From NCBI GenBank assembly GCA_030062745.1, contig CP099843.1, positions 19,324,997-19,388,996 of the forward strand: DNA of 64,000 nucleotides. The letters are read 5' to 3'. The notes beneath the pieces are model-generated. The model saw nothing but the letters and a program-made list of their open reading frames with translations. It did not search any database and was not told the origin of the DNA. The number at the start of each line of letters is the position of its first letter. Within the stretch, counting starts at the first letter, position 1. The position numbers and the translations under genes are program-made. The DNA is from Capitulum mitella. Lineage: Eukaryota > Arthropoda > Thecostraca > Pollicipedomorpha > Pollicipedidae. This document shows positions 14,601 through 29,600 of the stretch, piece by piece.

Positions 14601-17600
14601 ATGTCTCAAAAACTTGGCCTGGTTCCGCCTCTGGTCAGATAAATCCTGACTGAGTGAAGACAGTCTGAAAAAATGGAAATGGCGAGCAAAAACGAAGGGA
14701 AGAGTTTTCCGAAAATCCCTCGCCCTCAAACTGAAATAGGGTTAGGGGCGGTTCCAGGACTTTGCCAAAGAGGAAATTTTTAAAGGCGCCAAAACGATAT
14801 CGAAGAGGCACCAACATCGCACCGAAAGGGCACCAAAATCCAGCCGTAAAGGCACCAAAATCGATTTAAAATGCTGAAATCACGCGAAGCGTTCATTTGT
14901 ATGTGATAGGCGACGTCAAATCGAATCACGAACGCATGTTGACCCCTAGTTTCTTGAAAGCGGGATGCCCACATTATTTATGGACCTATTGTTTTACACC
15001 TGTACTCTATTATACCTGCTCCCTCGATGTTGCAAGGGTGCCTTTTAATAGAACAGCGCTCACGTCCTATCACAAGAAGGTGCGATGTTACATGTGTGTT
15101 CTGACAATACGACGCTTTTGTGTCCAGGGACAAAACTCGTCCGCAAAAATCGCATCAAGAAATAGTCTGAACGTAAGACCTGGCTCTGTGCCTCTGATGG
15201 ACAAGGCAGCCATTCTAGCAGAAGGGGGCCTATTCCTAAAACGTTGGTGCCGCCTCTTCGATGTGACTAGGACGTTATTTTGAAGTATAAGGTGTCATGG
15301 TCTTTCAGCGGTGTGCCTTTCGGGACGTCTTTTGAATGACGTCTTTTGAAAGGACGTCTCTACTTCGTCGCAGAAGCGTCTCTTTAGTACCACGGTAACC
15401 CCTCTTGTCCGACAGGCAACCCAGATTCCGAAATTGACGAAATATTCCATCACATGGGAGCTGGCTTGATGTCAAGGGGCACCTTTTGAACGCAGGATCC
15501 ATACTCCATCACAGAGGCGCCTTGCTGAAGTCACAAGGTCATCGTTTCAATGACAGCGCAACCATACTCTCCGCAGGAGCGACTGCTTAGTGTCGCAGCG
15601 GCGCCTTTTGATGAACAGGTTGGCCAGAAAACTTCACAGGGGCGCTCTCGTGATGTCACGTGGACTTTTGGAACGAGAGAGAGTCCATGCTCCATTGGCA
15701 CGCTAACCCGCCGAAAGCTGGTTAGCGCGCCAAAATGCTAAGGAGAGAAAGAGGCGGCCTCCTCTCTGGCCGCCGTCTCCCCCTTAGATCCGTCCCTGAA
15801 AGTGGTCCTCGTTTCCTTCAAAAAAAAAACTACGATGAACCCCTAAATCAATATAAATTGCACTAATCATGGCCTTTCCACAGTCCTATCATTTTGACCC
15901 GTTTTGTTGCCGATTTCCAAGGCTGAGCATCTGAGCCAAATACTACAACGAATCCTTTACAAAAACAACTATTCGCGGATACAGGCTGATTCCAGCCATT
16001 CGTTTCTTCATTAAAATATCTTTGGTTCTTTTCCTGGCACATAGAAATTATTCAGCTTTTCAAATGCCAGTACAAGTGGAAGCCACCATTTCTTGGAATC
16101 GTCAGTGCAACACAAATAATCCTGTAATTAAATATTACACAATGCAAATGTCTGACAGTGGATGAGAACAACGAAACTGAAGCCGTTTCTGGCACCATCA
16201 ATAATTTTCGGAACCTTCCATTCTTGCCAAATGAAACAAGTAACGAAATTTCCACCAGTCGAAACCAAAGATTCCCAGGGGGATTTTCTTTTTAGCAAAA
16301 GACGTCCCAAGCCACACTTCCCGTTGTCCCCACTGCCTAACCTCCTGACAAGCAGCTTCAGGTGCCAGACGGCCGGGTACAGGTCCCGGTGCGTGTGCTT
16401 GAACTGTCGGTTCATGTCTCGTCCGGCCAGCGAGCAGCGCGAGTTGCCCACGATCACTCCGTCTGGGTTCAGCATCGGCACGATCTTGAAGACAAACCGC
16501 TGCCGCAACAGCTGAAAATGGCAAAAACCAGTTACCTTGTTGCAGAATTAGAAACCTAAGCGGAGATCACGTTTCATCACCTCTCCATTCCAACTGAATG
16601 TCCGCACAAAAACGGATTTGAAGCGGCGAAATCCGCGTCGCAGAACTTCTGATCACTGGTCCTGGTCCTGGTCACTCCACGCGGAGCCCGAAATGCAATA
16701 GAAAGGGTCTTATACCCAAGTTTGCTCCTACCATGGAATTCAAATTTTGGGGTTAGGTAAACCTGATCTATCCATATCGAAATTAGCAAGCTCCAGCGAA
16801 ATTAACGTCGCCAGGCTGAGGGTCGGGCTAAAGAGAACCACTCTCAGGCTCCCTACGGAAAGCCGATAGACGAAACGACGCAGAGACATGAAACTCGGGA
16901 TAGCTTTGCATACACCATTATAACACCCTGCATCGATTTTTAAACTCAGGGCTACCTGAAGTTATTGGCCTACAGCAGGTCAAGAAGGGGCATGTTCCAA
17001 AAAAATTAAGTCCCATAACATTTCATGAAATGAATTGATTAACATGAAGTATGACATATTAATAGACCATGACGAATGACGAAGTTCCGCTATCTCGATG
17101 TTTTCCGAAATGTCCAAGTCACTGATCTTTGGTCAGCTTTACTTACGGTCTTTTTACTTTTGCTACTGGGGTTGGAGGTCTGGTTCGGCACTTTTGAAGC
17201 TTGAACCTTGAAGCCCTGGTGCTTCTCAAGCCCTTTGCACCTCTTGACCTATGAAATGACCTTGACCCACGTTTTATTCCAAATTTTCAGACCCGGACCA
17301 GAATAAAATTTCCCTGTTTACAGCCTTGGAATGTTTTTTAGTTGTCATGTGCTTCAGAATCATTAATATACGGTAAGAACTTACTTGTCAGTGCTGAGCC
17401 AATCCCATTTGACCCAGGCTGACATGGGCTGGCCTTTTGCAATCTTCTGCTCGTTTTCAACACGAACATGCTTGTATGGCCACAAGTAATAAAGACTGCA
17501 CCATAGACTTCTCTACACCCAGACTCCTCTGTACTACACAGGGCTATGACTACACCTACGCCTTCTTGCTGTACATTTTGTACTGCCCCAGTCCTCTTAT

Positions 17601-20600
17601 TTTGGGTCCCCAAAATAACGACCTCTACCATCGTAAAAAGAGCTTCCAACGAAATATCAGGCTTTTACATTGCGGCCGTGCCCGCCGCCCACAATGTAAA
17701 ACCCGCCCGACCTACGTGAAAAATGTTTTAGGACACCGGGTTCATGATATAGAAGGAATATTACATAAACCAATGTAACAGGTATATCGTGTCTGATCAC
17801 TGGTAATGCGACAGATGATGCGTCATATTTCATAATCGCCTGAAGTGTCTACCTTGACCTAGGTAGACCTTGATCAACCTTAATATGGATGGTGAAGACT
17901 TAATATGCGTGCCTAACACATCCGGAACGTATTCCAGCCAAAACAAATTCCTCTTCATTCGGAAAAACGCGACTCCTCTGTCCTGACCTTACAAAACGGG
18001 AATTTTGCCCCACTCATTTTCGGCGTTGTTTGAAATGATCAAATCTGTCATCAAGTGTAGCCTTTTTCTGGCTTCTGAAACGGGAATTTTACCCCTCCTT
18101 TTTCGGCTTTGTCTGAAATAGTCAAATCGATCATCAACCTTTTTCTACAGAAGGGTTCGTTTTAATTATCATTATGTGGAGCTAGTTTTCAGAACATGAA
18201 ATACTTTTTATTTGCATTCGCATATGTTTGTGTCAAGCCATTTGTAGATTATTAAATGTCTGGAATAATTAGAAACAGTTTTAAATAGTTCCCATACAAA
18301 ACAGCCGCGCACTGATTAAAATGGCAAATGTAGTAAGCATCCCAACATATGGCATACTTCTGATTACCTTTATGACATTATCCAGGCTTGTGTTGAGCGA
18401 AAATCTCTTTACATTTACCTGCCCTGATTTGCCCTGCCCTGCCCTGTCCCTTGCAATGTTCAGTTTCCCCAATGCCGAAATCCTGATTCGCCTTCGCGTG
18501 GCGTCTCATCTGTTTGCGTTAAATGCCTTTCCAAGACAAGACCTGCACATGGTAAGGATGCCGGATTTTTGTTTAATCCTATTCCGTGCTCCTGACTCCT
18601 ACGTACGATTCCGAGCTGGAGGAGGGAAGATTCTGCCCCCCCCCCCCGCGCCTCTCTTGTGATCTCGAAAACTACCGGTCCAATTTCCCAGCGGAAAACG
18701 GCGTTCGACAGCCTGTAGCAAGATGTACATTTCTAGAAAAAAATGAAAATCTGGAAAGCGAGGATATGGGCCAAAATAGGGTATAAAACAGGTTTACTAA
18801 TACGAGTTTCCTGATCACATCTGATGACCGACTTAGCTTTAGTTCATGTCATTCTACCAACAATTGACTGGTCTACCACATATGTTAGGAAGGTCGATTT
18901 TCAAAATTCTTCGGCGTACCCAGGGCACATAAAAAGGGGGTATACGTTTTTGGGAAATATTAATTCATTCTAAACATATCCTGGGCCTGGCGCGCTAAAC
19001 TGTATTAAAAAATATTTCCATATGTGTCACATATATATCATATGTATCACATGTATCGTATATATATATATATATCGCATATATCATATACATCATATTG
19101 TATATCTGATAATGCCCATAGGCGAACCCAGTTACCAGAAAAAGCGAGGAAACTTTCTACGTGGCAAACTGAATTATAGTTTCTCAGGAATAGGAAGAAA
19201 TAAGGCCCCTTTTTACATTGCCTGGAGCCGCCTCGGATCTATGTTTGCACTGAAGTATATGGCATTTGATCATAACATAAGTGGAACCAACAAAACCAAT
19301 CGCACAGATCCAGGTGTCTCTTAGGCCCACTAATGCGAACCCTAAAACCGGTGCCTGAAGACCCTCCTGTCAGAATATGGCAGATGAAATATACGCCCAA
19401 ACTATGATAAATATGTCTATATCAAACGTTACCTTTGTTTTATTCATAAAAATAAGTCATACTTTGTTACAAATAGGAAAACTTTACACCCTTTTGTCCC
19501 TGGATACACCACTGACCAACATTTTCTGAAAAATACTTGAAAGTGTGCAGATTACAGATATTTGAATAATTAAATTGTCCACGACATCATAAAGGACATC
19601 AAAGTGGCACATCACCACGTCGAAGTGCGCAGTCTCCAGAAAGTGCGATATTCCTCGAACATGCCTCCCTGAAACGTGTCCTGGAACCGCCTCTGGAGAA
19701 GGTGAATTTTGGGGATTTTGTCACAATACGTGAAAAACATATGTTGGAAGAGTCACCAAGTTTCGTATACCAGTCTCCAAAACCTCAGGAATGGCGAGCA
19801 AAAAAAAAAAAAAAAACGGGGGAAGGGCAGAATCTGCCTCCCCTCCAACACGGAACAGGGTTCAGATTCTCTCATTTTCTACTTAATTTGGTTGAGGGTA
19901 GGTCCTCAACACGATCTTCTTCAGCAGATCTTGATTGCAGAAACTGACCGCACCCAGAGTCGAAAACGACCGTCTCGTAATGTTAACCCTCGCCGTACGG
20001 GAGAACGGGTGGTTGTCACGCCGCATGGGGTTTTCGTAGAAAGCCAGTTAAAAGACTACGTCAGAAATTGGAATTCACGATTTCGGACGTAACTTCTTTT
20101 ATATGTCTGTTTCAACACATTTTCCAGGGTTGTGCCAGGCCACTACGAGTTCTGACGTCATAATGAAGGGCCTGAAAGCCTTTTCTAGATCTAAGCTCCT
20201 GTATGTATCCTTCCTTAACAATCTGACAACATATGGAGCATGAAGCCAAAAACTGACGTTTTTGGTGTCAAGATACACCAAAAAATTGTTACCCCAAGGA
20301 AAATTTTATTCTCATAAAGTCGTCATTGCACCATCATCAAAGAAGGAACATCATCATTTCGACAATCACTTTCATGTTACAGGAAAAGCGCCTATGATGT
20401 TCCGTATTTTCGACACCCAAGGGCAAAGAACTGCAGCAGGTAGCCATTGTCAGTGACAAGAACGGAAATAAGTCATCTGTGTGAAAGCCAAAGTTCGGCT
20501 GATAACAAGCAGAAACACAAATTTCCTTTCTCGAGCATTTTACTACTGGCCGCTTTGTAAATGATACGTATTGTGCATTTTGGAAACTGTGTGCACATTA

Positions 20601-23600
20601 TGTTTGCAAATGATCTCTCTGCATCATAGGATTTACAAATGCATGAGAAACTGAGCATGGATCGTGTTGAAACTACTGAGAGAAAGTGAACTGCCTGACA
20701 TTCACAAATGATAGCAAACTCACAGAGACGGAGATAGATGAATGCTTGCTTTAAATGTTCTTTGAAGGCAAACACCAGACAATGACGATATATATGACTG
20801 CAAGTTACTCACACAAATTAAGCGTCCAGAAAGCCATTTTCTCTCCACTTAGTTGCATTAAATGCATCCAAGTGAAGGACCCTACGCCGTAAGGAAACAC
20901 ATCTTACCACTCCACGTTGTTCCGTTCCAAACATACTAAATCTGGAAGGTCCCGATAGATGTTCTTACATGGCGCATTAATTTGCTGTTGTTTCATAAAT
21001 TATACGTACCATATCTTTCTTCTAAGCACGGTGCTGCATACTCCATCAGACCCACCAGATCTAACTATGTTCTTCCTAAAGACACTCAAAGCGCAAAACG
21101 TAGTCGTGGGCCAATCAGCAATACCAGCCAAACGCATACTTGCTAAGGCACTAGACAATCAATACAGAACTCATGTGAAACGAGTCTTACAGCTTATGCT
21201 TCCTACGAAGGCCTGACGCCTGACGAGATACCAGGACTTGACTCAAGGTACAGACGCTTGGGTCCAAGACGTTGTGCGTCCTTATAACAAACGAACAAAC
21301 GGCTTATGCTTGATAGCTAGCACTGCAGCTGTCTGTGTTCTAAAACGGGACTGTCGGCAGGTGAAACAGCATTGCAGTAACATTATAGAACTCTGCCTCT
21401 GTAGTTGCGTTACATAAGCGAAGAACTGCGAGGTGCTAAATAGATCCTGATGGCATGAAACTAATTTATAAGCTCTTTATCAAGCGGACAGCGTTGACTG
21501 TTCGAATATCGGCATGAAACTCCTTTTGGTTCTCAGTAACTGACATGTTCAGCGAAAAGCTTGGAAGCCAAAGGTCAGGTAACAGCCCAGGACGAGACAC
21601 TGCACGTGACGGAACCCAGGGGGCGAGGCAAACATTGCCGGGAATCCGGGCAACCTTGCTTAAGACAGAAGTTAACATCATATTACTCCCCTGATACAAT
21701 CGGAAACGAGAGATTCTGTTTGTAGTCCGATAACTTAACAGGCATGCATTGCATTAGTAATGCATGCATTGCTAATACGTTGAGCAGCTACGGTGGATTC
21801 CTGGCACTGGTAAAGACCTATTCACATATTAATCCGAACTAAACATACCTGTTAGCTAGTGTTCACCCTCGCCGGACAGGAGGGATTTTCATTCGCACCG
21901 ATGACGAAGTGTTGGGTACCCCCTTGCCATTTGGTTGCTAAGTGAGTTAGCACCACGCGTCAAAAAACAGTCGATAGCTCTGTGCCCAAGGAATTCGACG
22001 GTATCCTTTTTAATCCTCTTAGGTCAACCTGTGACCTTCTAGGCCAAGATCAAACTTTATGACTGGGAGTTATAAGTCGATTTTCCACAGTTAAAAACGA
22101 CACATTTGGGGTGGAATCGTCCTAAAATCGTCTTCTTTAACATATTCAGCGCTAAAAATTGGGATAGGAACGTTCCAAGGCAAAAAGAGTCATCTTAAGT
22201 CACTGACCTCGTTTGACTCTAAAAAAGGTCATTGACTTATCTAAAGTGACCTGTTCACACGAGGACTACCATTCTAAACCAACTTCATTCCCGTCATCGG
22301 CCGTCTGTGCATACCTATTGCCCTAAAACGGTAAGAAAAACGACATTTTGCGCAAACGTCGCTCTACAAGCCTTCAGTAATGACGTCATAACTCTATGAC
22401 CTGGGATGATCTGGGTCAGTCTTTTTCCCAAGGCATGGCGATGAATGTACTGTCAGCTATGCCAAATTTCACGGCGCTGTCCTTCGCCGTTTTGCCGTGG
22501 TTCCGGAACACTGATTGGGGAATGTGGCATCTACCCCCCCCCCCTCCTCCCCTCCGGTGAGATTGGTTGGTTGGTTATTGGGGCTTAGGTGAGCACCGAC
22601 TAAAAGATCATTCGGCGCCCAAAAGAGGTAAGCCCCTAAATCGCTTTGTCCGAGTCATTAGTACAGCCACAGCAGTACGCAGTACAAATTGCCCAAACAC
22701 GATTGCATACTTTTTTACCTGTCGCCATCTTTATGCAGTAGTCTATTGCAGGATTCCATCACTTCACGGGCATTCGTATGAGCCAGGTACTCAGCTGACG
22801 AAAAAAGACTGTTTTCGGAGGTCATGACTGGTGAACCACTTCCAGTATTTGTTTCCCAGATCCTCCGTGACTAGGTGTCGATTTCTGCGTCAATCGGTGT
22901 CCATTAGGACACTTGGTTATTTGTTAAAATGGGTCCTGGAAAAAGTTGGAGGCACTGCTCCCCTCATCAGTACATTGGGGGCATGTTTTCTCTGCCCACC
23001 ACCCTTCCCCCCCCCCCTTTCCGGACCCCATTATTTAAGAAAGTACTAGTTGGCCGCAACGTAAGGAATTGCATGAAAAACGAAATCATGATTTTCCTGA
23101 ACCCAAACCAACTGCTTAAATATAGGGGAAGAGGGGTATGACAGGATGTCCTTCCCAATCTTTGCTACTTAATGCCTCCTCACCAGGTAAAAATTCATAA
23201 AAGGGTTAAGGCGTATGGTGCGATTGCAGACGACCAACGCCCAACACTAAGAATAAACACCATGGCGCGTCCTGCTGTGACTGTTTCAGCGCGAATTACC
23301 TGTTCGAAGAAAGGATTTCAACATAGACTGCGGATTTTATTGCGATCCCCTTTGTAGGATTTGGGTTGGATTACAGTTCTTTTGGTGCCAAGGATTTGGA
23401 ACTGGATTGTCAGTCTTTCAAAAGAATTTTGATGGTCCCTGTTGTAGTGCGGAACTGAGTATTGTTGCATTTAGGTAAGGCAGATAGAAGTAGCCTTAAC
23501 CTCACAATATCCGATGAAATGTAAACAGACTGTTCCACCTCTATTTCGACCACGGGCCTTCCTCTTGTTTTTTCCAAAAAGGAAGAAAGCAAGGAAGGAA

Positions 23601-26600
23601 AAAACGTTTTCCATGAACTCTTTGGAAAACAAACCATTCGTGAGGAAGGCACGTGGCCGACTTGTAAGATAAATGAATTGTCTTGTTTTTTTCTGACATT
23701 ATCAGCTTAATGCTACTTCTACATTATCTAAGTGGAAATAGTACCACATTGTCTGCATAATCTTGGCATAGGCGGCGCCAGCGGCATGACAAAGGGAGAA
23801 CTGTCATGGTTGCGTGTTCATCATGTCAACTTTCACCTTTCGCCTCACATGATTTCTAATAACCTCAAAGTCGCATGAAATGGCCTTGCGTTCATTTCAC
23901 AGTGTTTGGAAACGATTCCAGTAATCTGAATTGACAACTAACAGTCCTGTTTTGGACCGTCGTGATATAAAATGCGCGCGAGGACGTTTTGGGTCATGGC
24001 TCCGTGACCCGGTTTGATATCCAGCTGAGGCTGAAACTTGAAACACAGGCCATTGTGCTGAGTCATATGTGTTCCTGATTTTCTATTTCGAAAATTAACA
24101 TTAAAAATACGCTTATAAAGCCAGAGTTTGACTTTGTCTTGACCCGACTTTGTGAAGTTGCCTCAGATAAACAAAAATATTTTAGTATTGTCGTCCAGTT
24201 GTACACCTATACATTCATTAAATTCCATGATAGAAACTGTTTCTGACAACCATTTTTCATTTACCAGCACCAAATGTGGGTTGGTGCCTCCCAAAAACTT
24301 GGCCTGACTATGCCCTTAGAAAACATAAGATTATGAAAATTTGACGTAATGCGAACACAAATACACAGGAAAAGGGATGAAGTTCCGAGAAGCTGCTTCA
24401 GAAGCCTAGAAGTGGCGAGTAAATAAACCGGAGGGGGCTTCTGAAGTCCTCCCCATACGGGAGCCGGGTTAAGGTGAGTTAACGAATAATTCAAGCATTA
24501 GCGCTGAGCCAAGATTCACAAATTATGCTTGACTTATTGCGGTATCTTGTGCCCTACACAAATGGTTCGTACATTTTAGCGCCGTAACCAACGGTTCCTG
24601 CGGTGCTAGCGAAACTCTGGGGAGAGCTACACTGAATTTAACCCTATTTGATCCCAATCACCTTGAATGCCACAACCCAGAGACGTCAAATGTCTACACA
24701 AGTTTCTCTAGGGCTACACCTACCCCATACATTTCGTGGCCTTAGTTCTGCTAATTTCCGAGATTTCGGGGAGTGGGGGAAGTAAAACTGACCCCATCGC
24801 ACCCGAACGCAACATATTTCACAGGTCACGCGTGCGAGGGCTAATTGTTTAACGGTTAAAGAAATCGCAGATCACTACAGAAAGAGGAATGTTTGTGTTC
24901 CTGCCAGGAAGATGGCATTTTGAAGTAGACTGCGGGTGCCACGTCACGCACTACTTGAGATTTCAAATAACCGTGCGTGCTCATTTCATTGGGTACTATT
25001 TGAAACTCAGAAATCTTCGAGGATGCAAAGAAACATTGGGGTACCGAGGTATCCACAACAGAAAAGAAAACCACACCCAGGGTTATTATGTCCGGAAAGT
25101 ATAGGGGGCATTTATGATCCGTACTGCGCATTGGAGTTAAGTATTGGCCAGACGGCCTAGCCTGTCCATAGCCGCATAAACTCTAATGAAGCCTATTTTC
25201 GAGACGTGAACTGCTGCGTGCGTGAGACTGAAACAACAGTGTCAAAACAGCACCACGCACCATTCATTAGCACCTCACGAACAGACGTGACCAAAAGTCA
25301 GCCTGGTGTGAGTTCCTCGACACGAAAGCAACATGATGGATTCTGAAGACATTCAAACTTTCCTGTCTGGACCGCAGGATCCATATCACTGTCGTTCTGT
25401 TTCCCCGTATCAGGACCAATAAACAGCGACCTCAGGACCCTGAACAAACACAGAGCGCAGGTACTGGCCGAAGGCGCGGCCCCGTACTCCGTACAGCGGT
25501 CCGGAATCACAAAAGAAACATCTCTGAGCGCAAGTGATAAAAATGATACGAAAATGAACTTTTTACTGGCAAGAAAAATGACATAACAGCTTTTCTACAT
25601 CAAATGCGACAAGAAATCCCTCTTTTCATCTAAAATGAACACTTACGGCTCGGATGGAGAGACCTCTCCTTTTGGACCCGACCTAGGTGCGCCACAGGGA
25701 CACGAGAAACGCACCTCCTATTTGACAGAGGTTCGATTGTTGCCTACTCAGTGCTGGTTCGACTGCCGGTGCTGGTCACAGTTTGGACAAGTGAGCTGCA
25801 GCCAGTTATTTGTGATGCTGCTGTACTCGACTCTTCCGAACGGAAAATTGAAGATTTGCAGGCTACCAGTCGGAAGTGAACAGGCTAGTGCCGTGTCCTG
25901 TAAAGAACCTCGCTAAACCTCTACCAAAGTATGTTTACCTCGCTGAGGCGTCGTCATGTGAAAGAAGGAGGGGGCTGCGTCAGATCTGGTCCAGCCTCTG
26001 CGCCGCCACTGACCTCAGCGGTCCTGTTGTGTGAGGTGAGGAAGTTGAGGACGCCTCGCATCATCCAGGAGGCCTGGGTCTCGGCCGGATGCACACGGGC
26101 CGTCAGCACCACCGCCTCGTTTGCTCTGGAACAAACAGGTGATCACCTGGTGGGGGGGGGGAAGGAGTGACGAGTCGAGCACATTTCGAGGCGCCATGGT
26201 GCGACCGCTTGTATTGACACATCCTTACCACGTGTCGACCTCTTCCCTGTTCTTGACTTTGACGTCGCATTTGTTCATTCACACATTGAAAGTGCATCTA
26301 AACCACTCTCCTGTTGGCTTTCGACCACGTCGTGTAATAATTCGAAATGGAGCTTTCAGTAGTTCCGGAATGTTTTGAAAAATGCAAGCTGTTGGAACGG
26401 AATGTCACAATACGGCATCCAGCAAAAGTTCAACATTGTTGCTTACGTCAAGCCTAGAGATCACGATGGCTATAGGTCCATTTTTCGAGATCAATATATA
26501 GGCCAAAGCAGGGGTGTCGATTTCTGTAAGCAACTGGGAGGGGGCGAGCCGAAGGCCCGACAACCTAACCTCAGAGGAGCCCAAATGGGGGTTTCTCCAC

Positions 26601-29600
26601 CGATTTAGCCCACTTTATTTTGACGAAGGGAAATTTATAAATTTTGTATTCCTATTTGTCAAAATAAAAAATACATATTTCCCCATGTATATATGCATGT
26701 ATATAGGCAGAAGGTAGAAAAATAGATACATACATCATTCTAGTCTTGATACTTTACTTCCCGCCTACCTCTTTTCTATTGCAGCCGTTCTTTTCTTTAT
26801 CATCGTCCATGTTCCTTCAAAGCCGGCAGAAAATATTAGGGAGGGGGACCAAACCAATACTGGGGGCACCTAATTAATGGGGGGTCAGGGCTCTTACAAA
26901 AGGACGTAGCCAAGGGAGACATGGGGCATCTCCCCCGCCCCCCCGAGCTGAGACAAGCGGGGTACACCTAGATATATAGCGACTTCGCAGGAATACGGAG
27001 TAATGTTCATATGTGTGTTGCAAAAGCAAACATTAGATGTTTTCCTGTGCGTTTAACACGAACTAAATTACATAAAATTGCTGTTTTTCCTACTAATTTC
27101 GTCCTATGCCAGTGGGATATCCTTAAATTTGACATTTGCTCTCCCCGAGGAAAGTCCTGGCTATGTGCCCACACAAAAGCATACAAATCGACATCCCTGG
27201 GCCAAAGGACGAGGTAACGCTGAACTGTTAATTCACTGTGAGCGAATGCCACATCACACGTAATTCAGTCATCGAATGTGACCTCGGATCCGAAAACATG
27301 ACCTATCAAGGCCACGTTGTACCGCCGCAGGCAGCACAAATGACCGGGTAACCCCACGCACGTTTTTTTTAACGGGGTCGAATGCTGCAGCGGATGCATA
27401 AAAAGAAAAACCGCCATCGTCTTGTATCACCCACAGGAGCACCACGTCCGAAGGTCATTCTTGGCCAATGAGGGCCATTTGTGACTCTAGTGATGCGATG
27501 CCATGAAGCCTTTTTAAGAGTATGATAAAGATACGATGAAGTAAAATCACGGGGGAGGGGGTGCAGTTATGAAGTGGATACCACTATTTTTCTAAATATG
27601 GCATGTAAAATCACGGGTCATGATGAACGTTCTTGATAAGACACACTTTATTTCCATCACCTGAAAACCAAACATGTTTTTGCAGCCTTCTTGTCGCACG
27701 TCTGAGCCCGAGGAATGTAAATAAAAGTTGGACCAATACAATGACTACTAGGGGTGGCACATGTTCTTACAAGGTTGGGGGGGGGGCACCAGTTACTGTT
27801 CGATCCATTTCTTTTCATGCAATGCCATAGGGTTAATGTTACATTTCGCCAATCAAGAAGGGAGCATGGTGACCCCGCAACCCCGCTCCTGCTCTTCCGC
27901 CTGTGATAATCACCAAAACAAAGCAACAAAAATAGACTGATGTCCAGCGAAAAACGCACCGATGCAATACAACCATGGCATTTCGTAATACCTTGCACCT
28001 TACGAAACAAATCTCGGCCGGTCTGGCGTCTCCTGCAGAAAACAGGATTGGAGCGTACGCTCTGATCTAGTCCGCGTGTCTTGTTTTCCGAAACACGCAA
28101 ACACTCACGCGCACACACGTACGCACACACACGCACGCACGCACGCACATGCACAAACATACGCACGCGCAAGCGCACGCGCTCGCGAACACGCAAGCGA
28201 ACACGCACATGCACGCGCACGCGCACGCACACGCACACACGAGCCGACGGACGCGGTAGTTGGCTCTCGGTCTGGGCGGAACGCTTCCGGTCCGGCTGAC
28301 ATCGGGCGATCGGTGAGAGGGTTGGGTGTTCCCCCATCCCTCGCCCTCCGGCCGATCAGCTGTCGGCCTCCAGCGATCTGACAGTTACCGCCGCTTGGTC
28401 AATTATTGGAAGCAGCGGCCGCCGGCCTGGGGGACAATGAAGCGGCATCGACCAAACAGCCCTGTTCCGGTCGGCCGCTCGCTGGAGACCACGTGTGGAC
28501 CGTCCAAGACCCACCGAACGGCTGGTGTTGCCGGCCTCCTATGGTGTTCCAAGCTCCGTTCTAGACCGCGGTACTCGGGCCAGGCGTGGTGTTCCACGCG
28601 CCGTACTAGACCGCGGTACATCAGCCGCAATACTCCCTCAGCAATCGCTCATCATCAGAAATCCCCGAGTGTCTATGAAGAAATGCGCTCATGTACACGG
28701 CTGTTGACCAACTGGCACGTGACACGGTGGGTGGGATTATTCACCTCGTTGTGCAGACGGACCATGATCTGTTCACGCCCCTCGAAGACGACGATGAAAC
28801 AGGTCCTCTGTGTTTAAGAAATGATGGAATTTTCCCCGGCTGCCGTCACCAACACTGGCCGTATTTGGAGGGCCGCTAAGGCAGGTCCTGTGTTACCGTT
28901 CAGGCACAGTCACAGCTGGCAGACATCAAAATGAAAGATGACGCACAGAGACTAAGTCGCTGTGGTACTGGATACACTAGTCCTTCAGTGACGACCAGCG
29001 TTTTACTTGCCTCACATGCCGCTTCAGATAACGAGGCATACTTGCGGTAGCTGACATCTCTGCGGCAACGTACCTTGAAGCCGGGGTTATCGGCTGAAGT
29101 GATGGTCAGCAGGAAGACAGGGTTACCGGCCAGGGAGCGGCACAGCACGCGCTGATGGCAGATGCTGGAGACGAAAGGGTCCACCTGGAAATCGACGGCT
29201 TAGCTTTACGTCATAAACCATACTAGTTCCCGTTGTCTCCGATAGACTTCAGCTGACAGGCGTGACTTGCACAACGTAGATCCGCTCTTGCTGCGTATTC
29301 AGCCTTGCACTGCTAAAGCTTTTGTACCACGGCGGCTCACTAAAACAGGAGAGACGGCTGCGGATGGATCAAAGAGCAATTACATTCCTGCGTTTAACGC
29401 TCCGGTAACAATGATCGTTCTGTGTTATTAATGAGTTGTTCGATGTTCAGACGGATCCTGGAACTCGGCCGTGCGCCGGAGTCTGCGTTTGTAAAGAAAC
29501 GGCAAAACAAAACAAAGCAAAACAACGCAAAACAAACGAGACGTGATTTACGTTATGGTTGTTGTTGCTTAAGAGCAAAAATACGCCATGGCAATAAAAT

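Larger units (their letters stand above)
12483..16341 (-). other. CCP gene intron with MITE and decayed repeat
   Basis: This intron lies between the LNPDGV exon and the FHGHS exon. It contains a diverged family A MITE (about 13555-14745), a possible family C end at 12670 and a decayed tandem block at about 15280-15680. No other coding sequence was recognised. Confidence 0.6.
16512..26013 (-). other. Large CCP intron filled with repeats
   Basis: This 9.5-kb intron separates the LNPDGV exon from the HPAE exon. It contains a family A MITE (18573-19864), a partial copy (about 23690-24472), TTAACCCTCGCC ends at 19983 and 21865, an AT microsatellite near 19026-19110 and the short dispersed repeat at about 22563-22625. 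A plus-strand frame at 20959-21216 is unrecognised. TGACCT half-sites cluster at 17150-17290 and 22010-22260. Confidence 0.55.

Noticed and set aside
28076-28381. His/Thr/Arg-rich open frames as a protein
   Set aside because: They are translations of a CA/CG microsatellite; all frames are open by composition.
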